Positions 56,764 to 64,000 of a stretch of DNA of 64,000 nt are shown here, piece by piece. A program made the translations under genes and the position numbers. The notes under the pieces were generated by a model that saw only the letters and a list, made by a program, of their open reading frames with translations, had not been told where the DNA came from and did not search any database. The stretch comes from Pedococcus sp031456495 (GTDB taxonomy: Bacteria > Actinomycetota > Actinomycetes > Actinomycetales > Dermatophilaceae), in the NCBI RefSeq assembly GCF_031456495.1, contig NZ_JAVDUW010000003.1, forward strand, positions 752,869 to 816,868. The letters are read 5' to 3'. Every line of letters starts with the position of its first letter. The stretch's first letter is position 1.

Positions 56764-58482
56764 TCAGCTCGTGGCCGCTGCCCGTCGCAGGGTGGTCTGC
56801 TCGACCAGCTCGCGCGCGTGCTCGAGCGAGGTCCCGGTGTCGACGCCGGCCATCATCCGGGCCAGCTCGCGCAGCCGCTCCTCCCCCTCGACGGCGTGCA
56901 CGCCGCTGGAGGTGATGTGCCCGTCGTTCGCCTTGCGCACCACCAGGTGCCGGTCCGCGTATGCCGCGACCTGCGGCAGGTGGGTCACGACAACCACCTG
57001 CGCGTGGCGGGCGAGCGCGGCGAGCCGCGCGCCGACGTCGAGGGCCGCGGCGCCACCGACACCGGCGTCCACCTCGTCGAAGACGAAGGTGGGGACGTCG
57101 ACCCCGCCGGAGGCGCCCGTGACGACCTCGAGCGCGAGCATGACCCGCGACAGCTCACCACCGGAGGCGGCCTTGGCGACGGTGCGGGCAGGTGCCCCGG
57201 GGTTGGCCGCGAGCATGACCTCGACGTCGTCGGCGCCGTGGCGAGCCGGGCCGGCAGCCCGCGGCGACACCCTGACCTCGATCGTGGCCGAGCCCATGGC
57301 CAGGTGGGCGAGCTCGGCGGTGACGGCCTCGGCCAGGGCCGCGGCGGCCTCGGTCCGGGCGGCCGTGAGGGCGGTCGCGGCGGCGTCGCGGCGAGCCGAG
57401 AGCTCCTCGACGAGCTGCTCGAGCTCCTCGATCCGGGAGTCTGAACCCAGCAGCGTGTCCAGCCGCCGGGCGGCGGTGCGGCCCCACTCGAGGACGTCGT
57501 CGATGGTGTCGCCGTACTTGCGGGTGAGGGCGGTGAGGTCGGCCCGGCGCTGCTGGACGAAGGCCAGGCGGCCGGGGTCGACGTCGACGTCGGTCACGTA
57601 GGAGCTGAGGTCCGCCGCCAGGTCGCCCACGAGGTAGCCGACCTCCGCGAGCCGGCGGTCCAGCTCGCGCAGGGCGGGGTCGTGCTCGACCTCGCCCGCG
57701 AGGGCCTGCCGCGCGGCAGCCACCACGGCCATCGCGTTCGGCACGGGCTCGGCGGCATACTCCTCGTCCCCGGCGAGGTGCACGAGCGCCTGGGCGGACG
57801 CGGTCCGCAGGCCCTCGGCGTGGCTGAGGCGCTCGTCCTCGACCCGCAGGTCGGCGTCCTCCCCGGGCTGCGGGTCGAGCTGCTCGAGCTGGGCGAGGCC
57901 GTGCTCGAGGACCTCGATCTCCTGCGCCCGCTCGCGCCCCTGCTGTCGCAGCTCGGCGAGCTCGCGGACGGCGGCCTCGTGCTCGTCGTAGACGGTGGTG
58001 TAGGCCTCCAGTGCCGAGCGCACTGCGGCCCCGCCGAACGTGTCGAGCACCGCCCGGTGCTGGTCGCTCTGGCGCAGCCGCCACTGGTCGGCCTGGCCGT
58101 GCACCGCCACGAGGTGCTCCCCGACCTCGGCCAGGACACCCACCGGCGCGCTGCGCCCGCCCACGTGCGCGCGGGACCGGCCCTCGGCGCTCACGGACCT
58201 GACCAGCACCAGCCCCTCGGACACGTCGGCCCCGGCCTCGGCGGCGCGCACGGCCGCCGGGTGGTCCACGGGCACGTCGACGAGCCCCTCGACGACGGCG
58301 TTGGCCTCGCCGGACCGCACGAGCCCGGCGTCGGAGCGGGCCCCGAGCAGCAGGCCGAGGCCGGTCACGACCATGGTCTTGCCGGCGCCGGTCTCACCCG
58401 TGACGACGTTGAGCCCGGGGTGCAGGTCCAGCACGGCGTCGTCGATGACGCCGAGTCGCTGGATCCGCAGTTCCTGGAGCAC
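56764..58482 (-). CDS. recN: DNA repair protein RecN
   Basis: 572 residues from GTG 58482. SMC-like ATPase acting at double-strand breaks. Walker A GETGAGKT (29-36), a long coiled-coil middle (about 150-370), the ABC signature region ASGGELSRVMLALE, and Walker B TFVFDEVDAGVGG near the C-terminus are present. Normal length. It lies 105 bases downstream of nadK; that gap holds short imperfect repeats. tlyA-nadK-recN order is conserved. Confidence 0.97.
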   Translation of the reverse strand: MLQELRIQRLGVIDDAVLDLHPGLNVVTGETGAGKTMVVTGLGLLLGARSDAGLVRSGEANAVVEGLVDVPVDHPAAVRAAEAGADVSEGLVLVRSVSAEGRSRAHVGGRSAPVGVLAEVGEHLVAVHGQADQWRLRQSDQHRAVLDTFGGAAVRSALEAYTTVYDEHEAAVRELAELRQQGRERAQEIEVLEHGLAQLEQLDPQPGEDADLRVEDERLSHAEGLRTASAQALVHLAGDEEYAAEPVPNAMAVVAAARQALAGEVEHDPALRELDRRLAEVGYLVGDLAADLSSYVTDVDVDPGRLAFVQQRRADLTALTRKYGDTIDDVLEWGRTAARRLDTLLGSDSRIEELEQLVEELSARRDAAATALTAARTEAAAALAEAVTAELAHLAMGSATIEVRVSPRAAGPARHGADDVEVMLAANPGAPARTVAKAASGGELSRVMLALEVVTGASGGVDVPTFVFDEVDAGVGGAAALDVGARLAALARHAQVVVVTHLPQVAAYADRHLVVRKANDGHITSSGVHAVEGEERLRELARMMAGVDTGTSLEHARELVEQTTLRRAAATS

Positions 58483-58523
58483 GGGGCACAGCCTCTCACG
58501 CAGCAGTGACGACGCGGCCGAGG

Positions 58524-58610
58524 CGTGCGGAAGCGTCGCCGACTCCGCGTCCGGAGGCGTCTCGACTTCGTGCGGTGCCGCCGCGGACTAGACGTGCGGA
58601 GGCGTCGCCG
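58524..58610. repeat. three imperfect 18-base direct repeats between recN and nadK
   Basis: Units at 58524-58541 (CGTGCGGAAGCGTCGCCG), 58548-58565 (CGTCCGGAGGCGTCTCGA) and 58593-58610 (CGTGCGGAGGCGTCGCCG) share the core CGGAGGCGT; units one and three differ at one base. The third lies inside the last codons of nadK (ATPPHV end), the first two in the gap. They could be a protein-binding array or slippage products. Confidence 0.5.
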
Positions 58611-59607
58611 CGCCACTCGGCACCGAGCGGCTGCTGCCCACGGGGGGTACGCCCCCGCCCCGCCGCCCGTTCCCCTGCTCCTTGCTCCGGCGGGCCTCGC
58701 GCCGGGCCTCACCGCGCCAGCCGTGGATCGACAGGTCGAACTTCGCCACCAGCCGGTCGGTGAACGGCGAGGTGCTCAGCCGCGCCAGCCGGACCGGCGT
58801 GGCCGAGCGGACGGCCTCGATGCGCGCGCCGGGCGGCAGGTCCACCGCGCGGCGCCCGTCACACCACAGGGCACCGGTGCCGAGGGTGTCCTGGACCACC
58901 TCGAGCGCCAGGTGGGAGCTCGGCCCCACGACGAGCGGCCGGGCGAACAGCGCGTGCGCGCTGATCGGCACCAGCAGGAGCGCCTCGACGTCCGGCCAGA
59001 CCACCGGTCCCCCGGCGGAGAACGCGTATGCCGTGGAGCCGGTCGGCGTCGCGACGACGACACCGTCGCAGCCCCAGGTCGTGAGCGGGCGGCCGTCGAT
59101 CTCGGCGACGATCTCGAGCATCCGCTCGCGGTTCGCCTTCTCGACGGTGACCTCGTTCAGGGCCCAGCTGCTGTACACCGGTGTGCCGTCGACGTGGGCG
59201 GTGACGTCGAGGGTCATCCGCTCCTCGACGGTGTAGGCGCGTCGCACGATGTGCTCGACCGTGGCGGAGATGTCCTCGCGCTCGGCCTCCGCGAGGAAGC
59301 CCACGTGCCCGAGGTTCACCCCGAGGAGCGGCGCACCGCTGCCGCGCGAGACCTCGGCACCGCGCAGGATCGTCCCGTCGCCGCCGAGGACGCAGACGAG
59401 CTCGCAGCCGCGTGCCGGGTTGCCGCCCTCGGCGACGGTGACGCCGTGGTGCGACGACAGCCCGAGGGCGTCGGCCTCCTCGCGGGCCATGACGACACCG
59501 ATCCCGGCGTCGTGCAGGCGGTCGACCACCCCGAGGGCGACGGCCGTGGCCTCCTGCCGGCGCGGGTGGGCGACCAGCAGGATCCTGCGGTTGTCTCCGG
59601 TGCTCAC
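58588..59607 (-). CDS. nadK: NAD kinase
   Basis: 339 residues from GTG 59607. It makes NADP+ from NAD+ with ATP or polyphosphate. GGDGT is at 75-79 with catalytic Asp77; LGVNLGHVGFLAEAE, LNEVTVEKANRERMLEI and TPTGSTAYAFSAGGP follow in order. The C-terminus carries an extra 40-residue Arg/Gly/Ser-rich, probably disordered tail (RRSKEQGNGRRGGGVPP), part of which is encoded by the short DNA repeat. It starts 16 bases after the tlyA stop. Confidence 0.97.
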   Translation of the reverse strand: MSTGDNRRILLVAHPRRQEATAVALGVVDRLHDAGIGVVMAREEADALGLSSHHGVTVAEGGNPARGCELVCVLGGDGTILRGAEVSRGSGAPLLGVNLGHVGFLAEAEREDISATVEHIVRRAYTVEERMTLDVTAHVDGTPVYSSWALNEVTVEKANRERMLEIVAEIDGRPLTTWGCDGVVVATPTGSTAYAFSAGGPVVWPDVEALLLVPISAHALFARPLVVGPSSHLALEVVQDTLGTGALWCDGRRAVDLPPGARIEAVRSATPVRLARLSTSPFTDRLVAKFDLSIHGWRGEARREARRSKEQGNGRRGGGVPPVGSSRSVPSGAATPPHV

Positions 59608-59623
59608 GGGGCTCCCTTCGCGC

Positions 59624-60430
59624 TCACGGGGCGCTCACCTCGTCGGCGGCCCTCACCAGAGCCTGCCATCCCATCGACTCCGGGGCGCGGGGGGTCAGCC
59701 ACAGGAGGTACTCGGCGTTGCCCTCCGTGCCCACGACCGGGCTGGCCGCGAGGCCCTTCGGGTGCAGGCCGGCCTCGATCGCCGCCCGCGCGACCTCGGT
59801 CACCGCCCAGGCGCGGTCCCCCTGGGTGCGGACGATCCCGCCCTTGCCCAGGCGGCTGCGCCCCACCTCGAACTGGGGCTTCACGAGCACCACCGCGTCC
59901 CCGTCGTCGCGCAGCAGCGAGCGGAGCTCGGGCAGGACGAGGGTCAGCGAGATGAAGCTCAGGTCCGCCACGAGCACGTCGACCGGTCCGCCGATGTCGT
60001 CGGGGCCGAGACCGCGCACGGTGGTGCCGGAGCGCTCGGTCACCCTCGGGTCGCCGGCCACCTCCGGCACGAGCTGGTCGTGTCCGACGTCGAGCGCGAT
60101 GACGTGGGCGGCACCGTGGTGCAGCAGCACCTGCGTGAACCCGCCGGTGGACGCCCCCACGTCGAGGCACCGGCGCCCCTCCACCACCAGCCCGCGTGGC
60201 CCGAACTCCTCGAGCGCACCGACGAGCTTGTATGCCGCGCGGCCGACCCAGCGCGGGCCCTCGGCCAGCACGTCGACCTGTTGGTCCTCGGTGGTCGGGG
60301 CCGACGGCTTGCTCGCCCGGTCGCCGTCGACCCTGACGAGGCCGTCCTCGACGAGGCTGCGGGCGTGGCCGCGCGAGCGGGCCAGCCCGCGTCGGACGAG
60401 CTCGACGTCGAGCCGGGCGGACCCGGTCAC
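59624..60430 (-). CDS. tlyA: TlyA, 16S/23S rRNA 2'-O-methyltransferase
   Basis: 268 residues from GTG 60430, overlapping the small upstream gene by 4 bases. An N-terminal S4 RNA-binding domain (about 5-50, RLDVELVRRGLARSRGHARS) precedes an FtsJ-like SAM domain: CLDVGASTGGFTQVLL (88-103), ALDVGHDQL, VADLSFISL and VKPQFEVGR carry the K-D-K-type residues. The enzyme methylates 16S C1409 and 23S C1920, which confers capreomycin sensitivity (family knowledge). Intact. Confidence 0.95.
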   Translation of the reverse strand: MTGSARLDVELVRRGLARSRGHARSLVEDGLVRVDGDRASKPSAPTTEDQQVDVLAEGPRWVGRAAYKLVGALEEFGPRGLVVEGRRCLDVGASTGGFTQVLLHHGAAHVIALDVGHDQLVPEVAGDPRVTERSGTTVRGLGPDDIGGPVDVLVADLSFISLTLVLPELRSLLRDDGDAVVLVKPQFEVGRSRLGKGGIVRTQGDRAWAVTEVARAAIEAGLHPKGLAASPVVGTEGNAEYLLWLTPRAPESMGWQALVRAADEVSAP

Positions 60431-60723
60431 TCGCCGCCGAGGTCGGACAGGCGGCCCTGCAGGGTGCGGTGCACCCGGCGGCCGGCCTCGATCTGGGCGT
60501 CGAGGTCGTCGGCCGGGGCGTCGCGCAGGTCCTGCAGCGCCGAGTCGATCACGATGTCGCCGGTCGCCCGGTCGCCGAGCCCTGCGGCCGGCGTCGCCCT
60601 GGTCTCGCGGGTGTCGTCCTCGCGGGTGTCGTCCTCGCGGGTGTCGTCCTCGCGGATGTCCTCCTGGACCGCCTCGGTGTCCGGGGTGCTCGCGGTGCTC
60701 GGGGTGCTCGGGGTATCGCTCAC
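60427..60723 (-). CDS. small acidic protein with REDDT repeats
   Basis: 98 residues from GTG 60723, overlapping the histone-like gene by 4 bases. The first half is disordered and acidic (SDTPSTPSTASTPDTEAVQE), with REDDT repeated three times. The second half (about 52-98, DIVIDSALQDLRDAPADDLD, then QIEAGRRVHRTLQGRLSDLG) is helical. The C-terminal part fits the short conserved protein found just before tlyA in mycobacteria (Rv1693 position). Function unknown. A 15-base DNA repeat underlies the REDDT block. Confidence 0.75.
   Translation of the reverse strand: MSDTPSTPSTASTPDTEAVQEDIREDDTREDDTREDDTRETRATPAAGLGDRATGDIVIDSALQDLRDAPADDLDAQIEAGRRVHRTLQGRLSDLGGE
60606..60665. repeat. 15-base tandem repeat, about four units
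   Basis: CGCGGGTGTCGTCCT is repeated exactly at 60606, 60621 and 60636, with a degenerate fourth unit at 60651-60665. Unit length is a multiple of three, so copy-number change would alter the number of REDDT peptides without frameshift. Confidence 0.85.
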
Positions 60724-61649
60724 GTGGTCGCCTTCGTCGCCGTCGACCCGGCGGCCGACGTGCTGCTCGTGCCGTTCGTCGACGTGGCCGCGGTCGACCT
60801 CTTCGCCGCGGACTTCCTGGCAGCCGACTTCCTCGCGGCCGAGGGGGCGGTCGCCTTCGTCGCGGACTTCCTGGCCGCGGACTTCCTGGCCGCGGACTTC
60901 TTCGTGGCAGTCGCCGACCCGGACGTCGCCGACGTCGTGGCAGCGGACTTCGTCGCCGCGGACGTGGACGTCGCGGTCTTCTTCGCGGTCGACTTCTTCG
61001 CCGCGGCCTTCTTCGCGGTCGTGGCCTTCTTGGCGGTCGTCGTCTTCGTCGCCGCGGCCTTCTTCGCGGTCGACTTCTTCGCGGTGGCCCTCTTGGCCGT
61101 GGCCCTCGTCGCCGCGGAGCCGGGAGCGCCGGCGCGGGTCGTGGCGCGGTCGGCGGTCGTCGCGGAGGCAACGGCCCCGCCGACCTCGGGGACGCCGAGC
61201 CGCTCCGTGGCCTCCTCCGCCAGGTGCGCGGTGCGCGTGCTGACGGCCCCGGTGGTAGGACGGGCCAGGGTCCCGAGCGGCGTGCGCGACGCGGTGCTCA
61301 CCGCCGACACCCCCGCTGCCAGGACGGTGGAGCGCAGGTCGGCGAGCTCGCGGGTGAGCGCGGCCAACGAGGTCCGGGCGGCCTCGACGTCCGCGATCCG
61401 CGCCACGTCGGCGCGCTTGAGCGCCGCCTCGACCTCGGACTGCACCAGCGCGACGAGGTTGTCACGGTTGGCCTTGGCCGCCTCGAGCAGCTGGTCCGCC
61501 AGCGTGGACGCCTGGACCGCGCGTCGCGTCACCTCGTCGGCACCCGGCAGGGCCAGCAGCCCCTGCGCGGCCTCGAGGGCTCGCGCCTTGGTCATCTCGC
61601 CGAGCCCGCTGGCGAGCTGGACGTAGCTGCGTACGGATTCGAATGCCAT
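60720..61649 (-). CDS. histone-H1-like Lys/Ala-rich tail protein with helical N-terminus
   Basis: 309 residues from ATG 61649. Residues 1-110 form predicted amphipathic helices with few prolines (SVRSYVQLASGLGEMTKARA, LVALVQSEVEAALKRADVAR), phasin- or coiled-coil-like. From about 165 to 309 the sequence is almost only Ala, Lys, Thr, Ser and Arg, with AKKSTAKKAA, AKKATTAKKAAAKKSTAKKT and ARKSAARKS type repeats, like eukaryotic H1, HupB and Hlp tails. A DNA- or polyanion-binding, nucleoid- or granule-associated role is inferred. No IHF/HU fold is seen at the N-terminus. It is coupled by 4 bases to the next gene. Confidence 0.85.
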   Translation of the reverse strand: MAFESVRSYVQLASGLGEMTKARALEAAQGLLALPGADEVTRRAVQASTLADQLLEAAKANRDNLVALVQSEVEAALKRADVARIADVEAARTSLAALTRELADLRSTVLAAGVSAVSTASRTPLGTLARPTTGAVSTRTAHLAEEATERLGVPEVGGAVASATTADRATTRAGAPGSAATRATAKRATAKKSTAKKAAATKTTTAKKATTAKKAAAKKSTAKKTATSTSAATKSAATTSATSGSATATKKSAARKSAARKSATKATAPSAARKSAARKSAAKRSTAATSTNGTSSTSAAGSTATKATT

Positions 61650-61697
61650 GGTGGTCCTCCCGCCCGGGACGGGCGCTCGTCGCCCGTCGGTGTCACG

Positions 61698-62711
61698 CTA
61701 CTGCCACTCGTCCAGCTGTGCGGCGAGCCGGTCGGCTGTCGCCAGGTCGATCTCGTCGTCGTCCAGGGCCTCGTGGAGACAGGCGATCCCCGCCCGCGCC
61801 GCCTCGATCGGTGTGCCCTTCGCGGCGACGTCCCACGCACCGTCGATCACCCGCCGTCGGTCGCCGCCGCACACCCACCAGGTGTAGTCGGTCTCGGCGC
61901 CCACGTAGACCTCGCTGAGCTCACGCAGGTCCGGGAGCAGGTAGGTCGGTCGCTGGTCGTGCGGCGCGCGGGCCAGGGTGCGGACCGAGTCGACGCCCGT
62001 CAGGACGAAGACCGAGTCGAGCCCGGCGGCGGACGCGCCGGCGATGTCGGTCTCCAGCCGGTCCCCCACCGCGAGCAGCGAGCGGGGAGACAGCCCGAGC
62101 CGGCTCGCGCACAGGACGTACAGGGGTGCGAAGGGCTTGCCGACGACGATCGGGTCGCGCCCAACAGCGCGCCGGACGGCGGCGACCAGCATCCCGTTGC
62201 CGGGGGCCGTGCCGCGGTGCGTGGGCAGCGTCTCGTCCGTGTTCGTGGCCACCCAGACGGCGCCCGCGGTCACGGCATACGTGGCCTCGGCGAGGTCGGA
62301 GGCGGTCACGGCCGCGCCGTACCCCTGCAGCACGCCACCGAGGCGCAAGCTCGGGTCCGCCCCGGCAGTCCCGGGGTCGACGACGCGGAACCCCTTGTCG
62401 CGCAGGGCCTCCCGCACGCCGTCACCACCCACGGCCATGACAGCGGCACCCGCCGGTAGGTGCTCCAGCAGCTCGGCAGCACCCGCCTGCGCGCTCGTCG
62501 CGACGTCGCGACCTGTGACGTGCAGGCCCAGGTCGGTCAGGTGCGCGGCGACCTCCTCCGGCGGCCGGGACGCGTTGTTCGTCGCGTACACCACGGGCAC
62601 CGAGAGGGCCGACAGGGCCTCGACCGCGTGGTCGACGGCCTCCGGGCCGCGGTAGACGACGCCATCGAGGTCGCAGACGACACCGGAGTAGTGGTCGACG
62701 AGACCCGACAC
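61698..62711 (-). CDS. HAD-IIA family phosphatase
   Basis: 337 residues from GTG 62711, starting immediately after the TAG of the upstream gene. HAD motif I VVCDLDGVVYRG with Asp14/Asp16, motif II YATNNASR, motif III Lys in VVGKPFAPLY and motif IV VGDRLETDIAGA are intact; the C2 cap lies between. Such enzymes act on small phosphates (p-nitrophenyl phosphate, UMP or glycerol phosphate types). A C-terminal extension of about 75 residues (TDYTWWVCGGDRRRVIDGAW) is shared with mycobacterial Rv1692. The HAD-tlyA order is conserved. Confidence 0.92.
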   Translation of the reverse strand: MSGLVDHYSGVVCDLDGVVYRGPEAVDHAVEALSALSVPVVYATNNASRPPEEVAAHLTDLGLHVTGRDVATSAQAGAAELLEHLPAGAAVMAVGGDGVREALRDKGFRVVDPGTAGADPSLRLGGVLQGYGAAVTASDLAEATYAVTAGAVWVATNTDETLPTHRGTAPGNGMLVAAVRRAVGRDPIVVGKPFAPLYVLCASRLGLSPRSLLAVGDRLETDIAGASAAGLDSVFVLTGVDSVRTLARAPHDQRPTYLLPDLRELSEVYVGAETDYTWWVCGGDRRRVIDGAWDVAAKGTPIEAARAGIACLHEALDDDEIDLATADRLAAQLDEWQ

Positions 62712-63830
62712 CTAGGACTGCACCTCGTCGTCGTCCTCGCCCTCGAGCAGGTCGGTGAGGACAACCCCGTCGAGCTCGGCGAGCCGGTCGGCCGCGTCGG
62801 TCTCGAGCTCGTCGTCCGCGGCCACGGCCTTGGCGAACCAGTCCCTGGCCTCCTCGGACCGGCCCAGCGCGAGGAGCGCGTCGGCGTAGGCATACGAGAG
62901 GCGGGCGGCATACGGCTTGCGCGACGACCCGCGCAGCTGGGGGATCTCGAGCGCCAGACGGGCCGCGTCCGGCTGGTCGAGGTCGCGCCGGATGCCCGAC
63001 ACCACGATCGCCAGCTCGACACGGTCCTCGACCGCCAGCGTCTTGGCCTCCGGTGAGGACGCCAGCTCGAGCGCCCGCTCGGGCCGCCCCAGTCCTCGCT
63101 CGCAGTCGACCATGAGCGGCAGCAGGTGGGAGGAACCGCTCAGCCGGCGCACCGTACGGAACTCGCTGAGGGCGCGGGCCCACTCCCCCTTGCGGTAGGC
63201 GACCATGCCGAGGGCCTCGCGTGCTGCGGGCACCCGACCGGCACGGCGCACGGCCGTCTCGGCGTGCGCCTCGGCTCCCTCGAAGTCCTCGGCCTCGAGC
63301 AGCGCCGCCACCATGACGAGGTGCTGGGCCACGCCCTCGGCATTCTCCTTGCTCAGGGTCCGCAGCTGCTGGTGGACAGAACGGTCGAGCTCCTTGCCCG
63401 TCACGCCCTCGGCGATCCTGGGCTCGGGAAGCTTCGGCTTCTTCGGCGCCAGGCGCGGTCCACCGCGCCGCTCGGAGTTGTCGAACGTGCCGGCGCCGCG
63501 GTCGCGACCCTGGCCGCCCCGGTCGTCGCGACCTCGACGTGCGCCCGGCCCGCCGCGGGAGTCGTCACGCGGACCACGCCGGCCGTCGGAGGAGCCGCCC
63601 CAACCGCCCCCGGCCGAACCGCCGCGGCTCCCGCTGGAGGAGCCGCCTCGACTCCCGCCGCCGGAACCGCCACGGCCGCCCGCGGTGGAACCGCCCCGGC
63701 TCCCGCCGGCAGAGCCGCCACGGGCACCGTAGGACCCGCGGCTCCCACCCTGGCCCCCGGCGCCTCGGGGACCACCCCCGGAGGACGGTCGGCTGCTCTG
63801 GCCACGGCGGCCGTTCTGGTCTTCGGACAC
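62712..63830 (-). CDS. RGG-rich protein with TPR-like helical domain
   Basis: 372 residues from GTG 63830. Residues 1-125 are low-complexity Gly/Arg/Ser with SRGGS- and GGRGG-type repeats, then basic GGPRLAPKKPKLPEPRI. Residues about 130-372 are paired helices with TPR spacing (LLEAEDFEGAEAHAETAVRR, MVAYRKGEWARALSEFRTVR, ADALLALGRSEEARDWFAKA). The helical part is the conserved actinobacterial protein upstream of the HAD phosphatase (Rv1691 position). RGG regions bind RNA, and the gene follows an rRNA operon, so a ribosome-related role is possible but unproven. Confidence 0.85.
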   Translation of the reverse strand: MSEDQNGRRGQSSRPSSGGGPRGAGGQGGSRGSYGARGGSAGGSRGGSTAGGRGGSGGGSRGGSSSGSRGGSAGGGWGGSSDGRRGPRDDSRGGPGARRGRDDRGGQGRDRGAGTFDNSERRGGPRLAPKKPKLPEPRIAEGVTGKELDRSVHQQLRTLSKENAEGVAQHLVMVAALLEAEDFEGAEAHAETAVRRAGRVPAAREALGMVAYRKGEWARALSEFRTVRRLSGSSHLLPLMVDCERGLGRPERALELASSPEAKTLAVEDRVELAIVVSGIRRDLDQPDAARLALEIPQLRGSSRKPYAARLSYAYADALLALGRSEEARDWFAKAVAADDELETDAADRLAELDGVVLTDLLEGEDDDEVQS

Positions 63831-63909
63831 GGGGACACTCCTCGGTGGTGCGGGTCGGTCGGCAGTCTACGGACGCCCGCGGCATCGCGCCGCGGGGCCC
63901 CGTGAATGC

Positions 63910-63940
63910 AAAAGGGCCACCCGTGATGGGTGGCCCTTTT
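63910..63940 (-). terminator. intrinsic terminator of the rRNA operon
   Basis: AAAAGGGCCACCC (63910-63922) and GGGTGGCCCTTTT (63928-63940) form a perfect 13-base stem with a 5-base loop. On the minus strand it begins about ten bases after the 5S 3' end and closes with a U-run, a textbook rho-independent terminator. Confidence 0.92.
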
Positions 63941-63950
63941 GGTGAAGTAT

Positions 63951-64000
63951 GTTCGGCTGCGTCCTACTCTCCCACACCGTCACCAGTGCAGTACCATCGG
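63951..64000 (-). rRNA. rrf: 5S ribosomal RNA, 3' part
   Basis: The reverse complement reads CCGATGGTACTGCACTGGTG...GTGTGGGAGAGTAGGACGC...GCCGAAC, the conserved 3' half of bacterial 5S rRNA (loop E/helix IV segment GUGGGAGAGUAGG). About the last 50 of 120 bases are inside the window; the 5' part and presumably 23S and 16S lie beyond the right edge. The 3' end is approximate by one or two bases. Confidence 0.93.

Noticed and set aside
60606..60665. CRISPR-like repeats
   Set aside because: Units are contiguous 15-mers without spacers, lie inside a coding frame, and no cas genes are present.
63951..64000. tRNA gene at the right edge
   Set aside because: The sequence is clearly the 3' half of 5S rRNA on the minus strand, not a tRNA.

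Overview
This window is a stretch of a very GC-rich chromosome (roughly 70% or more by eye) from a member of the Actinomycetota. The gene content and order suggest Micrococcales, possibly Intrasporangiaceae; that family-level call is an inference. Pointers are a mycobacterial-type integration host factor next to gmk and rpoZ, a PriA without an intact helicase Walker box, steA/steB beside recN, and many GTG starts with 4-base GTGA/ATGA overlaps. It is almost entirely core genome. I see no insertion sequence, prophage, CRISPR array or tRNA gene. The right edge enters a ribosomal RNA operon (last ~50 bases of a 5S gene, minus strand).

Layout, left to right. (1) 1-17.9 kb, all minus strand: a cut-off alpha/beta hydrolase, priA, metK, coaBC, rpoZ, gmk, mihF, then the pyrimidine operon pyrR-pyrB-pyrC-(membrane protein)-carA-carB-pyrK-pyrD-pyrF, read right to left and translationally coupled at nearly every junction. 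A PyrR-binding RNA loop overlaps the pyrR ribosome binding site. (2) 18-24 kb: mixed genes, including a 3-hydroxyisobutyrate-dehydrogenase-like enzyme, a secreted two-domain cupredoxin, nusB-efp, an aldo/keto reductase, two tiny membrane proteins and a frameshifted acetyltransferase. (3) 24-27 kb: aroB-aroK-aroC. (4) 26.9-31.3 kb: a sensor-like PAS protein, a methyltransferase, a YCII/DGPF protein with an ECF42-type sigma factor, and acetyltransferases, one of them a 3' remnant. (5) 31.3-38.1 kb: prepilin peptidase, aroE, mltG, ruvX, alaS and two small membrane-associated proteins. (6) 38.2-48.5 kb: VOC proteins, rarA, an MMPL transporter, hydrolase, AraC regulator, aspS. (7) 48.5-64 kb: Nudix-pyrG, then a GT4 / MurJ-like flippase / MraY-like cassette, steB-steA, recN, nadK, tlyA, a small acidic protein, a histone-H1-tailed protein, a HAD phosphatase, an RGG-rich TPR-like protein and the rRNA operon end.

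The strongest unexplained signal is not a gene. The 7-mer GGCATAC (or its complement GTATGCC) occurs at least 42 times by my count, on both strands and in several reading frames, and forces otherwise rare codons (TAT, GCA, ATA, GGT). It also occurs inside one intergenic hairpin. The most system-like accessory locus is the phospho-sugar transferase / lipid flippase / glycosyltransferase trio between steB and pyrG. Other points of interest are the lysine/alanine-rich histone-like tail upstream of tlyA, an RGG-rich protein beside the rRNA operon, and a PAS-DHp protein that has lost its kinase ATPase domain.
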